DNA from: Elusimicrobia bacterium RIFOXYB2_FULL_49_7
GTDB taxonomy: Bacteria > Fibrobacterota > OXYB2-FULL-49-7
DNA: 64,000 nucleotides
NCBI GenBank assembly: GCA_001800515.1
Contig: MGVN01000051.1
Span: 1 to 64,000 of the forward strand
Direction of reading: 5' to 3'
The notes under the pieces are model-generated. The model did not search any database. It was given only the letters and a program-made list of their open reading frames with translations, and had not been told where the DNA came from. Positions within the stretch are counted from its first letter, which is position 1; every line of letters starts with the position of its first letter. The position numbers and the translations under genes are program-made. Below are positions 1 through 7,452 of the stretch, one piece after another.

Positions 1-339
1 TGTTCGGACGATAAGGACACAACCGCTGTCACCGGAGTCGAGATAAAAAGCCCGCTGGGCCTAAAAATGTTGGGGACTTGGGAAAGCAATACCTTTCTCT
101 ATCAGGACAAACTGACTTTTACAAAAGACGGTTCCTACGAAGGTGTCAAGGATGACCAGGTCTACAGCGGCTTTTTTACAATCAGCGGCGATTCCATCCT
201 GACTCTTTATTCGGAGCAGGATTTCAACGATGAACGCCGTGCCGTTTACTATCTCTATTCCGTTATCCAGGTCGATGATAATCTGCTGAAACTTCAGGCC
301 ACCGGCGCAGTTCCCATCACTTATCGCCGTTCTTCCTGA
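1..339 (+). CDS. Lipoprotein, C-terminal part (5' end outside window)
   Basis: The frame is open from the first base of the window. Read from base 1 it starts Cys-Ser-Asp-Asp-Lys, which looks like the mature N-terminus of a lipoprotein just after a lipobox; the signal peptide would lie upstream of the window. An internal Met at base 67 is therefore probably not the start. The visible 112 residues contain a run of short beta-strand-like segments (LTFTKDGSYEG, GDSILTLYS), as in small lipocalin-like or copper-resistance-like beta-barrel lipoproteins, but I do not recognise a family. The stop lies 13 bp before a secreted-protease-like gene on the same strand, so the two may be co-transcribed. Confidence 0.6.
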   Translation, partial: CSDDKDTTAVTGVEIKSPLGLKMLGTWESNTFLYQDKLTFTKDGSYEGVKDDQVYSGFFTISGDSILTLYSEQDFNDERRAVYYLYSVIQVDDNLLKLQATGAVPITYRRSS

Positions 340-352
340 GTCTCAACCTTCC

Positions 353-1201
353 ATGAAAATATTTCTCCTCTGCCTGCTGTTGCTTCCCTTTTGCAGTAGG
401 GCAGTGGAACTGCACCTCTCCGGGCCTTTGCCCGCCGGATGGGATAGTACCCGCATCGCCTTGGACTATGAATCCCTTGTTACGGAACTTTTTCCTGTCG
501 GTCAAAAAGAGACGCTTCCCTTGACCCTTATTTTTACGACCGTACCCCTGGATCGTACTTTCGGCCTGCCGGAATGGGGCGGTGGCGGCGCCCTGGGGAG
601 GGACACCGTGGTCGTTTCGCTTCGGATGCGCCCCTTTCTTGAACTGTCGCCGGAACGGATACTGCGCCATGAACTGGTCCATATCGCTCTGCACCGTTTG
701 CTGCCGAATGCACGGCTGCCTCGATGGTTCCATGAAGGCATGGCCATGCATTTTTCCGGTGAAATGGAAATTGAAGAACATGTCACGCTATCTAAAGCCA
801 TTTTTACCCATTCTCTTGTTCCATTGTCTTCCATCGATTCCGTTAATCTTTTTTCCCGCTTCCGGGCTGACCTTGCTTATTGTGAATCACATCTGGCCGT
901 CGCTTTTTTAATCCGAACTTATGGAAGGCGCGTCCTGCCCGAGCTGTTGTCCAATATCGACCAACAGGGCGATTTCGCGGATGCCTTTTATGACACCTTT
1001 GGATTAACCGAATCGGAAATGGAAAAGATGTTTCGCGAAGACTTGATAAAGCGCTATCATCTTGTATTCTTGTTCGCGGATACCTATCTTTTTTGGACGG
1101 TTGGTGTTGTACTTTTCTTGATAGCGGTCATCGCGGTCAAACGTCGAAACCGGAAGACACTGCGAAAAATGGAAGCTGATGAAACCCTCGAAAATACTTG
1201 A
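353..1201 (+). CDS. Membrane-anchored gluzincin-type metallopeptidase (MA-like)
   Basis: This 282-residue protein starts with a cleavable-looking signal peptide (MKIFLLCLLLLPFCSRA). A zinc-metallopeptidase motif HELVH lies at residues 106-110, and a third-ligand motif HEGMA follows at 127-131, so His106, His110 and Glu128 would bind zinc and Glu107 would be the catalytic base. This arrangement is that of peptidase MA-like/gluzincin domains. A single hydrophobic segment near residues 235-258 followed by a Lys/Arg-rich tail would anchor the C-terminus in the inner membrane, leaving the catalytic domain periplasmic. It follows a lipoprotein gene by 13 bp. The substrate cannot be deduced. Confidence 0.75.
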   Translation: MKIFLLCLLLLPFCSRAVELHLSGPLPAGWDSTRIALDYESLVTELFPVGQKETLPLTLIFTTVPLDRTFGLPEWGGGGALGRDTVVVSLRMRPFLELSPERILRHELVHIALHRLLPNARLPRWFHEGMAMHFSGEMEIEEHVTLSKAIFTHSLVPLSSIDSVNLFSRFRADLAYCESHLAVAFLIRTYGRRVLPELLSNIDQQGDFADAFYDTFGLTESEMEKMFREDLIKRYHLVFLFADTYLFWTVGVVLFLIAVIAVKRRNRKTLRKMEADETLENT

Positions 1202-1354
1202 AGAAACCCGCGCCTCTTTTTCCCGGCTCTACCGGTTAAGCCGTCGCGCGCCTTTGGGTTGGTTCGGAATGGGTTGGATTTACGTCCGTTTGACGCAGCT
1301 CGGGACAGGCGCTCAGCCACCGAAAAAGACTAAACCGTCAAGTCAAGTTCAGAA

Positions 1355-1825
1355 TCATCGCGCCAAGGCATCCAGCACGCTCTCTACAAATCCTTCAATG
1401 CCAGGTTCTTTGGAGGCACGAGGACCTGCAATGTTTAAAATCTGAATTTTGTGTTTGCCAATAAACCTTTCCAGCTTCCGGGCAGGCTGCGTGACAGCCA
1501 AATGAAGATGTAAGATCGGTTTTTTATGTTTTTCTGCAAGTCGTAACGTATCTAAGGAACCTCCTGAAAGTTTATCGGACAAGGAAAAGATAACGGTGCC
1601 ATCCGATTCCAGAAGGTTTTTTTCCGTGCGCTCTCGGTAATCAGTGGTTCGTGTCTGAATGAGTTGATATTTTGCATCCAGTCGGCCATCTTCGGCAAGC
1701 CGCCCTTTGGGACAATAACCACTGTGGGGAATTTTGCGTAAGATGGCCCAATCCAGTGCCGCCCGATCCGCGCCGGTCTGCCCACCGGAGACAATTTTCT
1801 CAAGAACTTGTTTTTTCAACCTCAT
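1355..1825 (-). CDS. Putative molybdenum-carrier / SLOG-fold protein
   Basis: A 156-residue protein with the N-terminal signature IVSGGQTGADRAALDWA (residues 11-27) and a later SDKLSGGSLDT. This is the pattern of the MoCo-carrier family (SLOG/Rossmann nucleotide-binding fold, related to lysine-decarboxylase-like LOG proteins). Family members are thought to bind a nucleotide-like ligand or molybdenum cofactor, but no molybdenum-cofactor synthesis gene is nearby, so the cofactor role is unproven here. It stands alone, divergent from the transporter at 2066, with about 240 bp between them. The length is normal for the family. Confidence 0.75.
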   Translation of the reverse strand: MRLKKQVLEKIVSGGQTGADRAALDWAILRKIPHSGYCPKGRLAEDGRLDAKYQLIQTRTTDYRERTEKNLLESDGTVIFSLSDKLSGGSLDTLRLAEKHKKPILHLHLAVTQPARKLERFIGKHKIQILNIAGPRASKEPGIEGFVESVLDALAR

Positions 1826-1894
1826 TTCCTTTTCTGTCAGCGACCCGGATTTATCTTTGATTTAAAGAAATGAGCCGGCTTCCATCTTCTTGAA

Positions 1895-1909
1895 AGAACG
1901 GTCCGTTCT
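1895..1909. promoter_or_regulatory. Palindrome in divergent intergenic region (possible operator)
   Basis: AGAACGG and CCGTTCT are perfect 7-bp inverted repeats around a central T. They lie between the MoCo-carrier-like gene and the MFS transporter. The short spacing and perfect symmetry fit a dimeric repressor site; the regulator is unknown. Confidence 0.35.
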
Positions 1910-2038
1910 GCCCAGACCATGGAGTAAAATCACATAATCACCTGTTGTCGGTTCGGCAGATAATGGGTAAAATAGGAAAAAAGCCGACGAAAATATTTAT
2001 CAAGTAACGATAAAATACTTTAACCGGTCTCTCTTTTC

Positions 2039-2061
2039 AAGAACAAGGAAACCCTGTTCTT
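2039..2061 (+). promoter_or_regulatory. Stem-loop just upstream of MFS transporter start
   Basis: AAGAACAAGG and CCCTGTTCTT form a 10-bp stem with one mismatch around an AAA loop, ending 4 bases before the ATG at 2066. The only Shine-Dalgarno-like purine run (AAGGAAA) is partly inside the stem. The hairpin could limit translation from this ATG, or the real start could be the ATG at 2096. Confidence 0.4.
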
Positions 2062-2065
2062 TGCG

Positions 2066-3388
2066 ATGGAAAACAAATATATTCTCCCCATCACAATGAG
2101 TACAAGTCCCGAAACAGTGAGCCATCCCGGCCGTGGGCATATTGCTTTTGCCGGTGTTTTCCTCCAGCTCTGCCTGGGTACGGTCTATGCCTGGAGCTAT
2201 TTCCAGAAGCCGCTGATGGCCGCCTATGGCTGGAACAACAGCCAGACCGCCTGGACCTTTTCCTTGGCCATCTTTTTCCTGGGCCTTGCTGCGGCCTGGG
2301 GCGGATGTAACCTGGAACGATTCGGCCCCCGACGACTCGCCAGTCTGGGCGGGTTGCTCTTTGGTTTAGGTTACCTTTTGGCCTCACTTGCCCTTGCTCG
2401 CCATTCACTCTGGTTGCTCTATGTTGGGTACGGCATCATCGGCGGCATCGGATTGGGGCTTGCCTATGTGACACCGGTTGCGACAGTGGCCAAATGGTTC
2501 CCAGATAAGAAAGGGCTGATGACCGGACTGGTTGTCATGGGGTTCGGCCTGGGTGCGCTTCTGATGAGCAAAGTGGCAGCCCCTGCACTTTTATCCTGGA
2601 CCACTTCACCCGACCACCCCACCGGCAACCTGATTCGGGTCTTTTTTGGACTAGGGCTTTTTTTTCTGGTTTGCACTCTTTCGGCTGCTGCATTGCTTAA
2701 AAATCCGCCCATGATCACACCTTTGTCGTCTAATATAACACAAAATCTCGCGGAAACCAGAATCACTTCCACGATGCTCCCGGTCTGGCGCACCTCCACC
2801 TTCTATATACTATGGGCTCTCTTCTTCTGCAATATCGCTTCCGGCATTGCCATCATCGGTTTCCAATCTCCGCTTTATCAGGATTTGGTCAAAGTGGTTT
2901 CGCCGGAATTGACTACGGTCGCCCTGGCAGCGGCTGGTGCCACACTGATTGGCATTAGCTCCCTGTTTAACGGAATCGGTCGTCTCTTTTGGGCCGCGCT
3001 TTCCGATCGCATCGGTCGGTTGACCGTTTTCAGAATTCTTCTGCTTTCCCAGGCTCTTGTTTTTCTTATCCTGCCCCACATGTCGAAGCCCATTTTCTTT
3101 GCTTTACTGGTCTGCTATATTCTTCTATGCTACGGCGGCGGATTCGGCACTATGCCATCGTTTATTCTGGATCGTTTCGGCCCTCTCCGTATGGCGCCTG
3201 CGTATGGGCTGGTGCTGACCGCTTGGTCGGCAGCAGGCGTGGTGGGCCCGCAGGTGACCGCTTATTATAAGGATCATTTCGGGGATAAGGCTTCGGCATA
3301 CTCTTTTCTAACCAGTTCAATCGTGCTCACTATCGGGTTTGCCTTGTCTTTTCTGCTAAAAAATAAAAGGGAAAAGAGTATTATTTAA
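2066..3388 (+). CDS. OFA-family (oxalate/formate antiporter-like) MFS transporter
   Basis: A 440-residue, 12-transmembrane major-facilitator protein. The opening segment HIAFAGVFLQLCLGTVYAW (residues about 24-42) and the loop VAKWFPDKKG typify the oxalate:formate antiporter (OFA) subfamily, whose members exchange small mono- or dicarboxylates. The second half repeats the fold with the loop ALSDRIGR. Specificity cannot be read from the sequence; OFA proteins also carry pyruvate, acetate and other anions. Met11 (base 2096) is an alternative start because a hairpin occupies the region just upstream of the first ATG. The gene is monocistronic and converges on a lipoprotein gene across a long inverted repeat. 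Confidence 0.85.
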   Translation: MENKYILPITMSTSPETVSHPGRGHIAFAGVFLQLCLGTVYAWSYFQKPLMAAYGWNNSQTAWTFSLAIFFLGLAAAWGGCNLERFGPRRLASLGGLLFGLGYLLASLALARHSLWLLYVGYGIIGGIGLGLAYVTPVATVAKWFPDKKGLMTGLVVMGFGLGALLMSKVAAPALLSWTTSPDHPTGNLIRVFFGLGLFFLVCTLSAAALLKNPPMITPLSSNITQNLAETRITSTMLPVWRTSTFYILWALFFCNIASGIAIIGFQSPLYQDLVKVVSPELTTVALAAAGATLIGISSLFNGIGRLFWAALSDRIGRLTVFRILLLSQALVFLILPHMSKPIFFALLVCYILLCYGGGFGTMPSFILDRFGPLRMAPAYGLVLTAWSAAGVVGPQVTAYYKDHFGDKASAYSFLTSSIVLTIGFALSFLLKNKREKSII

Positions 3389-3430
3389 TTGTCCCATGTC
3401 AATCGATTGCCGAACAATTTGCAGACATTT

Positions 3431-3491
3431 AGAGTCTGTGTCGCCAACATCTATGTCTTTTGCGTAGATGTTTGGCGACTTACAGACTCTT
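3431..3491. terminator. Long inverted repeat between convergent genes (likely bidirectional terminator)
   Basis: The arm AGAGTCTGTGTCGCCAACAT... is matched by the reverse complement of ...ATGTTTGGCGACTTACAGACTCTT, giving about 25 paired bases with two small bulges and a loop of about 6 bases. It sits between the MFS gene (+) and a lipoprotein gene (-). Neither side carries a clear U-tract, so it is not a textbook intrinsic terminator. Confidence 0.6.
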
Positions 3492-3517
3492 ATTCCGGCC
3501 TTGACCGGTTTGGGATA

Positions 3518-3997
3518 TCAATTAGGTTTCTTGTAAACAAAATATTTCACGTACAAATCAAATTGTGTGGCATTCGCCTGAAGGGTGGTACCATAATGGA
3601 GGGAGTCGGGCCTGATACCCTGTTCTTCCAGGTCAAATCCGTACACCGTCAAATCTCCCCGTTTGGCTCCCACATCATATTCGTTTTGCCGATTCCGACG
3701 TATCCGTTTATAAATAAATATACCATGCGCCTGATGGTTCTTGGCATATTGAACTGCTTTGTCTTCCAATTCACCGGAGTTAGCGCCGTTAATATATTTC
3801 ATTTCATCCGTAAAATGAACATTATCAAAGGGAAAAGCCGTGGAATCCTCCCAGACCTCAATCCCATTGCGCATCTGGTAGGCCTTTATCTCCAGCTGAT
3901 TCTCCGGTACATCGCTGTTTTCCAGCAAAACGGCGCAAGAAAAACAAAACAACGCTGGGATCGAGATAAAAAGCCCACGGATAACCGAAAAATTCAT
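3518..3997 (-). CDS. Hypothetical lipoprotein
   Basis: A 159-residue protein with a hydrophobic N-terminus (FISIPALFCFSCAVLL) in which Cys21 could be lipidated, although the lipobox (Cys-Phe-Ser-Cys) is not ideal. The mature part is polar and contains YAKNHQAHGIFIYKRIRRNR, suggesting a small folded domain. I do not recognise the family. It follows argD by 21 bp on the same strand and may be the last gene of the arginine operon, but no functional link is apparent. Confidence 0.55.
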   Translation of the reverse strand: MNFSVIRGLFISIPALFCFSCAVLLENSDVPENQLEIKAYQMRNGIEVWEDSTAFPFDNVHFTDEMKYINGANSGELEDKAVQYAKNHQAHGIFIYKRIRRNRQNEYDVGAKRGDLTVYGFDLEEQGIRPDSLHYGTTLQANATQFDLYVKYFVYKKPN

Positions 3998-4018
3998 GAC
4001 AAACTCTGCGAAAACCTA

Positions 4019-5200
4019 TTATAACACCGATTTAAATATCGCTCCTGCCCGGCGAATCTCCCTTTCCGTTACCGTAAGCGGCGGCAGAAAGCGAATCCCC
4101 TCTGCACCGGCACGACAAACCAATAATCCTTTTTTTCGGCATGCGTTAATGATCTCCGCGGATTGGCCATCCATTTCCGCACAGAGCCAAAGGCCCTTTC
4201 CCCGCACACTCTTGACTCGAGAGGAGCCCGTGGTTTCCAGAAGTTCTCTGAGAAGCATTCCTTTTTTACGCACAGAAGCAAGAAATCCCTTTTTCAATAC
4301 CGTGGATAAAACGGTCTTAGCCGCTGCGCACGCCACCGGATTTCCGCCAAATGTCGTGCCATGATCCCCGGGAGCCAAATGATCGGCCACAGCCTGAGTC
4401 ATCAGCACCGCTCCTAACGGCAGGCCGCCGCCTAATGGTTTAGCCAGTGTCACGATATCCGGTTTGATGGGAAATTGTTCTGAAAAAAGGAAGGTACCGA
4501 GTCGTCCCAAACCGGTCTGAATTTCATCGACGATTAAAAGCACGTCGTATTTCCGGCACAATGCAGAGAGTTTGCGTGCATAGGCAGCCGTTATGGTATG
4601 GCCTCCACCTTCCCCTTGAAGGAGTTCAATAAGCACAGCCGCCGTGTTGCGGGTGATTGCTTTTTCAAGCTGAGAAATATCATTGAAATCGATATGTTTA
4701 AAACCCAACAGCATGGGGCCAAAGTCCTTGCGGTATTTTTCCTGGGCCGTGGCAGAGAGGGCACCATAAGTGCGTCCGTGAAAACCGTTATTAAACGTGA
4801 TGATGTCGATTTTCTTTTGACCATGATTCCGTATGGCTGTACGACGAGCAAATTTGATGGCCGCTTCATTGGCTTCGGTCCCACTGTTGCAGAAAAAGAC
4901 CCGATCCAGGGAGCTGTGTTTCACCAGGAGTTCCGCTACTTCGGCATGGAGCTGATAATGATAGAGGTTGGAGATGTGGATGAACTTGGTCAGATGACCG
5001 GTAATCGCTTTCAATAAGGCCGGATTCCGGTGACCCAGGGAATTCACCGCAATACCGCTCACAAAATCTAAATAAGGCTTGTTATGGATATCCCAAAGCA
5101 GGCACCCTTTTCCTTTGACCGGTAAAAAATCATCGGGCCGTGTATAATTCTGGAGCAGGTATTTCCGTTCTTTGGCCACTTCTTTTTTTAATTCATTCAT
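4019..5200 (-). CDS. argD: Acetylornithine aminotransferase
   Basis: A 393-residue class-III PLP-dependent aminotransferase. It has the NSGTEA phosphate-binding motif (105-110), DEIQTG (225-230) with the Asp that contacts the pyridine nitrogen, and Lys254 in LAKPLGGG as the Schiff-base lysine. ArgD converts N-acetylglutamate semialdehyde to N-acetylornithine in cytosolic arginine synthesis, and often also serves lysine synthesis. Its ATG overlaps the argB stop by 4 bp, so translation is coupled. Length is normal for ArgD. The argCBD context makes ornithine or other omega-aminotransferase alternatives unlikely. Confidence 0.93.
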   Translation of the reverse strand: MNELKKEVAKERKYLLQNYTRPDDFLPVKGKGCLLWDIHNKPYLDFVSGIAVNSLGHRNPALLKAITGHLTKFIHISNLYHYQLHAEVAELLVKHSSLDRVFFCNSGTEANEAAIKFARRTAIRNHGQKKIDIITFNNGFHGRTYGALSATAQEKYRKDFGPMLLGFKHIDFNDISQLEKAITRNTAAVLIELLQGEGGGHTITAAYARKLSALCRKYDVLLIVDEIQTGLGRLGTFLFSEQFPIKPDIVTLAKPLGGGLPLGAVLMTQAVADHLAPGDHGTTFGGNPVACAAAKTVLSTVLKKGFLASVRKKGMLLRELLETTGSSRVKSVRGKGLWLCAEMDGQSAEIINACRKKGLLVCRAGAEGIRFLPPLTVTEREIRRAGAIFKSVL

Positions 5201-6072
5201 GGGATAAGCTCCGTTCCGATACCTTTATCCGTGTAAATTTCAAGCAGCAGCGAATGTTCGATATTACCGTTAATGATGTGTGTCTTCTTTACCCCACCTT
5301 TCAATGCCTTTATCATGGAACGCGATTTTGGAATCATGCCGCCGCGGATGACCTCTTCTCGGATGAGTCGTTCTACATCCCGGATGGTCAGTGAAGAAAG
5401 AAGTTCTTCCTGGGCTCCATGAATGCCATCCACATCCGTAACAAAGATGAGTTTTTCAGCCTTCAGTTTGCGGGCGATTTCACAGGCCGCCGTATCCGCA
5501 TTGATATTGTATACAAAACCGTCGGGCCCCAACCCCAGCGGAGCAATAACCGGAATGCGTTCAACATTAAGAAGTCGGTAAATCGGGTGAGTGAAAATAT
5601 GAGTGATGGCCCCCACATAGCCGATATCCATCTTCTTCTTTTTTCCCTCTTCTTCCTTGAGAATGAATTCTTTCCTGCACTGAAGTACGCCATTATCCGC
5701 TGCGGAAAAACCGACCCCTTTGCCGCCCAGCTTATTAATAATCCGCACCAGCCCGGCATTGATGTCATTCACCAGAACCTTCTCCACAATACCGATGGAT
5801 TGTTTGTCCGTGACCCGAAGCCCTTCCACAAAGACGCTTTGCAGCCCCGCTTTTTTCATGGCAGCGGTAATAGCTTTGCCACCGCCGTGCACCACCACAA
5901 TACGAATACCGGCACTCTCCAGAAAAACAGCGTCTTTTAAGATACCGTGCACAATGGTTTCGTCCTCCATGGTGCTACCGCCCAATTTAATGACAAAAGT
6001 TTTTCGCCGGAAGGTCTGAAGGTAGGGCAGTGCTTCCAGGAGTATCTTGGCTTTTTGGATGTATTCTTTCAT
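5197..6072 (-). CDS. argB: Acetylglutamate kinase
   Basis: A 291-residue amino-acid kinase-fold protein that phosphorylates N-acetylglutamate with ATP, the second step of arginine synthesis. It has the nucleotide-binding glycine motif IKLGGS (28-33), the substrate loop HGGGK (62-66) and the C-terminal ADTAACEIA segment with conserved Asp. The N-terminal helix (about 20 residues before the first strand) is present, as in hexameric arginine-inhibited enzymes; feedback inhibition is inference. Its ATG overlaps the argC stop, and its stop overlaps the argD start. Confidence 0.94.
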   Translation of the reverse strand: MKEYIQKAKILLEALPYLQTFRRKTFVIKLGGSTMEDETIVHGILKDAVFLESAGIRIVVVHGGGKAITAAMKKAGLQSVFVEGLRVTDKQSIGIVEKVLVNDINAGLVRIINKLGGKGVGFSAADNGVLQCRKEFILKEEEGKKKKMDIGYVGAITHIFTHPIYRLLNVERIPVIAPLGLGPDGFVYNINADTAACEIARKLKAEKLIFVTDVDGIHGAQEELLSSLTIRDVERLIREEVIRGGMIPKSRSMIKALKGGVKKTHIINGNIEHSLLLEIYTDKGIGTELIP

Positions 6073-7097
6073 AGGAGACCCGTTCTTTCATCCTGACCGG
6101 TGATGATGTTCAGGTTCTGAACAGCCAATCCGGCTTGTCCTTTAAGCAGGTTATCAATGGCCGAAAAGACCACGCACACATTGCCCGGATAGACATGCAC
6201 CCCGATGTCGCAGAAATTGGAATGCAACACATTTTTCAGCTCCGGATACTCACCCTTATTCAAGATACGCACAAAGGGAGCTTTTTTATAGAACTCCTTG
6301 AAAGCATCAATCACTTTGTCAATAGTCACATCGGATTTGATTCGTAGCGTCAACGTACTCAGAATGCCTCTGGCAAAGGGACCGAGTTCCGGAATAAAGG
6401 TGACGGAGATGGGTTTTTCCGCCATATCGGACAAAACCTGGTTCAACTCGGGTGTATGCTGATGCTTGCCTATCTTATACGGCCGTACGGTCCCCTCTAC
6501 TTCAGCCTGCAATAGCGGAACCGATGCTTTCTTCCCGGCACCCGATGTCCCGGTAATGGAGACCGATTGGGGCCGATCATCCGTGGTAAGACCTGCCGTA
6601 AAAAAGGGTGTTAATCCCAAGATGATCGACGTAGGGAAACAACCGGGATTGGCAATCAACTGAGCGGATTCGATTTCCTTCTTATAAAGTTCCGGCATGC
6701 CATACACCGATTTGGCGACCCAGGCAGGGGCTTCGTGTTTCTGTTCATAGGCCATTTCGTATTCTGACAGGTTCTTCAGCCGAAAATCCCCGGAATAATC
6801 AATGACTTTCATTCCTTTTTCAAGATAGGCTGGTGCAACCTTCTGGGCGAGACCGTTAGGCGCAGATAGCAGCATCACATCGCATTGCTCCATAAAGACA
6901 GCCGGATCGTTTTTCTCCACGGTCAGATCCCATAATCCTCTGAATTCCGGAAAAACAGAGGCAATGGAAAGGCCGATACTGGCATCGCTGGACGCCACAC
7001 GGGTTACTTCCACACCGGGATGACGTTTCAGGATGCGCAACGTCTCCCGCCCGCCATACCCTGTTACCCCCAGAATTCCGACCCGTGTTTTTTTCAT
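6069..7097 (-). CDS. argC: N-acetyl-gamma-glutamyl-phosphate reductase
   Basis: A 342-residue NADPH-dependent reductase of the aspartate-semialdehyde-dehydrogenase-like family. It has the N-terminal GILGVTGYGGRE dinucleotide motif (8-18) and the active-site Cys153 in NPGCFPT. YSGDFRL near residue 101 is another family motif. It makes N-acetylglutamate semialdehyde, the substrate of ArgD. A good ribosome site (AAGGAG, 7 bases from the ATG) precedes it, and it opens the coupled argC-argB-argD set. The window contains no argA/argJ or argF/G/H, so the rest of the pathway is encoded elsewhere. Confidence 0.94.
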   Translation of the reverse strand: MKKTRVGILGVTGYGGRETLRILKRHPGVEVTRVASSDASIGLSIASVFPEFRGLWDLTVEKNDPAVFMEQCDVMLLSAPNGLAQKVAPAYLEKGMKVIDYSGDFRLKNLSEYEMAYEQKHEAPAWVAKSVYGMPELYKKEIESAQLIANPGCFPTSIILGLTPFFTAGLTTDDRPQSVSITGTSGAGKKASVPLLQAEVEGTVRPYKIGKHQHTPELNQVLSDMAEKPISVTFIPELGPFARGILSTLTLRIKSDVTIDKVIDAFKEFYKKAPFVRILNKGEYPELKNVLHSNFCDIGVHVYPGNVCVVFSAIDNLLKGQAGLAVQNLNIITGQDERTGLL

Positions 7098-7132
7098 GAC
7101 ACTTCTCCTTAAACATCCTTGGACAAAATCTT

Positions 7133-7149
7133 ATCCGGTGATGCCGGAT
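7133..7149 (-). terminator. Small stem-loop between the 35-aa gene and argC
   Basis: On the minus strand ATCCGG-catca-CCGGAT is followed by AAGATTTTG. The 6-bp GC-rich stem with a short T-run could act as a weak terminator or attenuator ahead of argC. I see no clear ArgR box. Confidence 0.35.
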
Positions 7150-7213
7150 TTAGAGTGAAAATAAAATAAGTATTGCCGGGAAAAAGGGGCAACGGAAAAC
7201 AGGGAAAAAGTAT

Positions 7214-7321
7214 CTACTCTTTCCCGTCGTGGTGCTTCTGGATGAGTTTATAAACAAAATAACCGAGCCCCAGGGTCACCAGAGCCAGCAGGGCAATCAA
7301 GCCGGATTTCTTCTTATCCAT
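7214..7321 (-). CDS. 35-residue single-pass membrane peptide
   Basis: This short minus-strand gene reads MDKKKSGLIALLALVTLGLG followed by YFVYKLIQKHHDGKE. It has three lysines after Met, one hydrophobic segment (about residues 7-25) and a charged tail, so it should insert with its N-terminus in the cytoplasm. It has a strong ribosome site (GAAGGAAA about 6 bases before the ATG). It lies upstream of argC in the same direction and could be a small membrane protein of that transcript. Function unknown. Confidence 0.6.
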   Translation of the reverse strand: MDKKKSGLIALLALVTLGLGYFVYKLIQKHHDGKE

Positions 7322-7374
7322 CAAGTTTCCTTCTTTTTCGGAACCATCCCGTTACTCTCTAAAATGATTGATGT

Positions 7375-7400
7375 CTTAAAATATAATATAATTTTGGATA
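7375..7400 (+). promoter_or_regulatory. Probable alaS promoter (-10 TATAAT)
   Basis: The run TTAAAATATAATATAATTTTGG contains TATAAT at 7382-7387, repeated at 7387-7392. It is followed by TAATTTTG, which also fits the TAnnTTTG -7 pattern of Bacteroidota. No good -35 is visible. The alaS ATG is about 60 bases downstream. Confidence 0.45.
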
Positions 7401-7452
7401 AATTGCTGGCGGGTCGTTGATCCGTAAACCGTGGAATAATTATCTTAATTCC

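Noticed and set aside
1202..1354. Possible structured RNA (GC-rich stretch between the metallopeptidase and MoCo-carrier genes)
   Set aside because: A GGTTCGGAAT stretch recalls a tRNA T-loop, but no acceptor stem or anticodon arm can be drawn around it.
1179..1445. 88-codon plus-strand frame after the metallopeptidase gene
   Set aside because: It has no ribosome site, runs antisense into the MoCo-carrier-like gene and ends in low-complexity composition; I recognise no homology.
3389..4024. 211-codon plus-strand frame
   Set aside because: It starts in the transporter's terminator region and is antisense to the lipoprotein gene; composition is not protein-like.
7322..7416. Fluoride, arginine or T-box type leader upstream of alaS
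   Set aside because: No T-box specifier loop, antiterminator sequence or known riboswitch core is visible; only a promoter-like TATAAT run.
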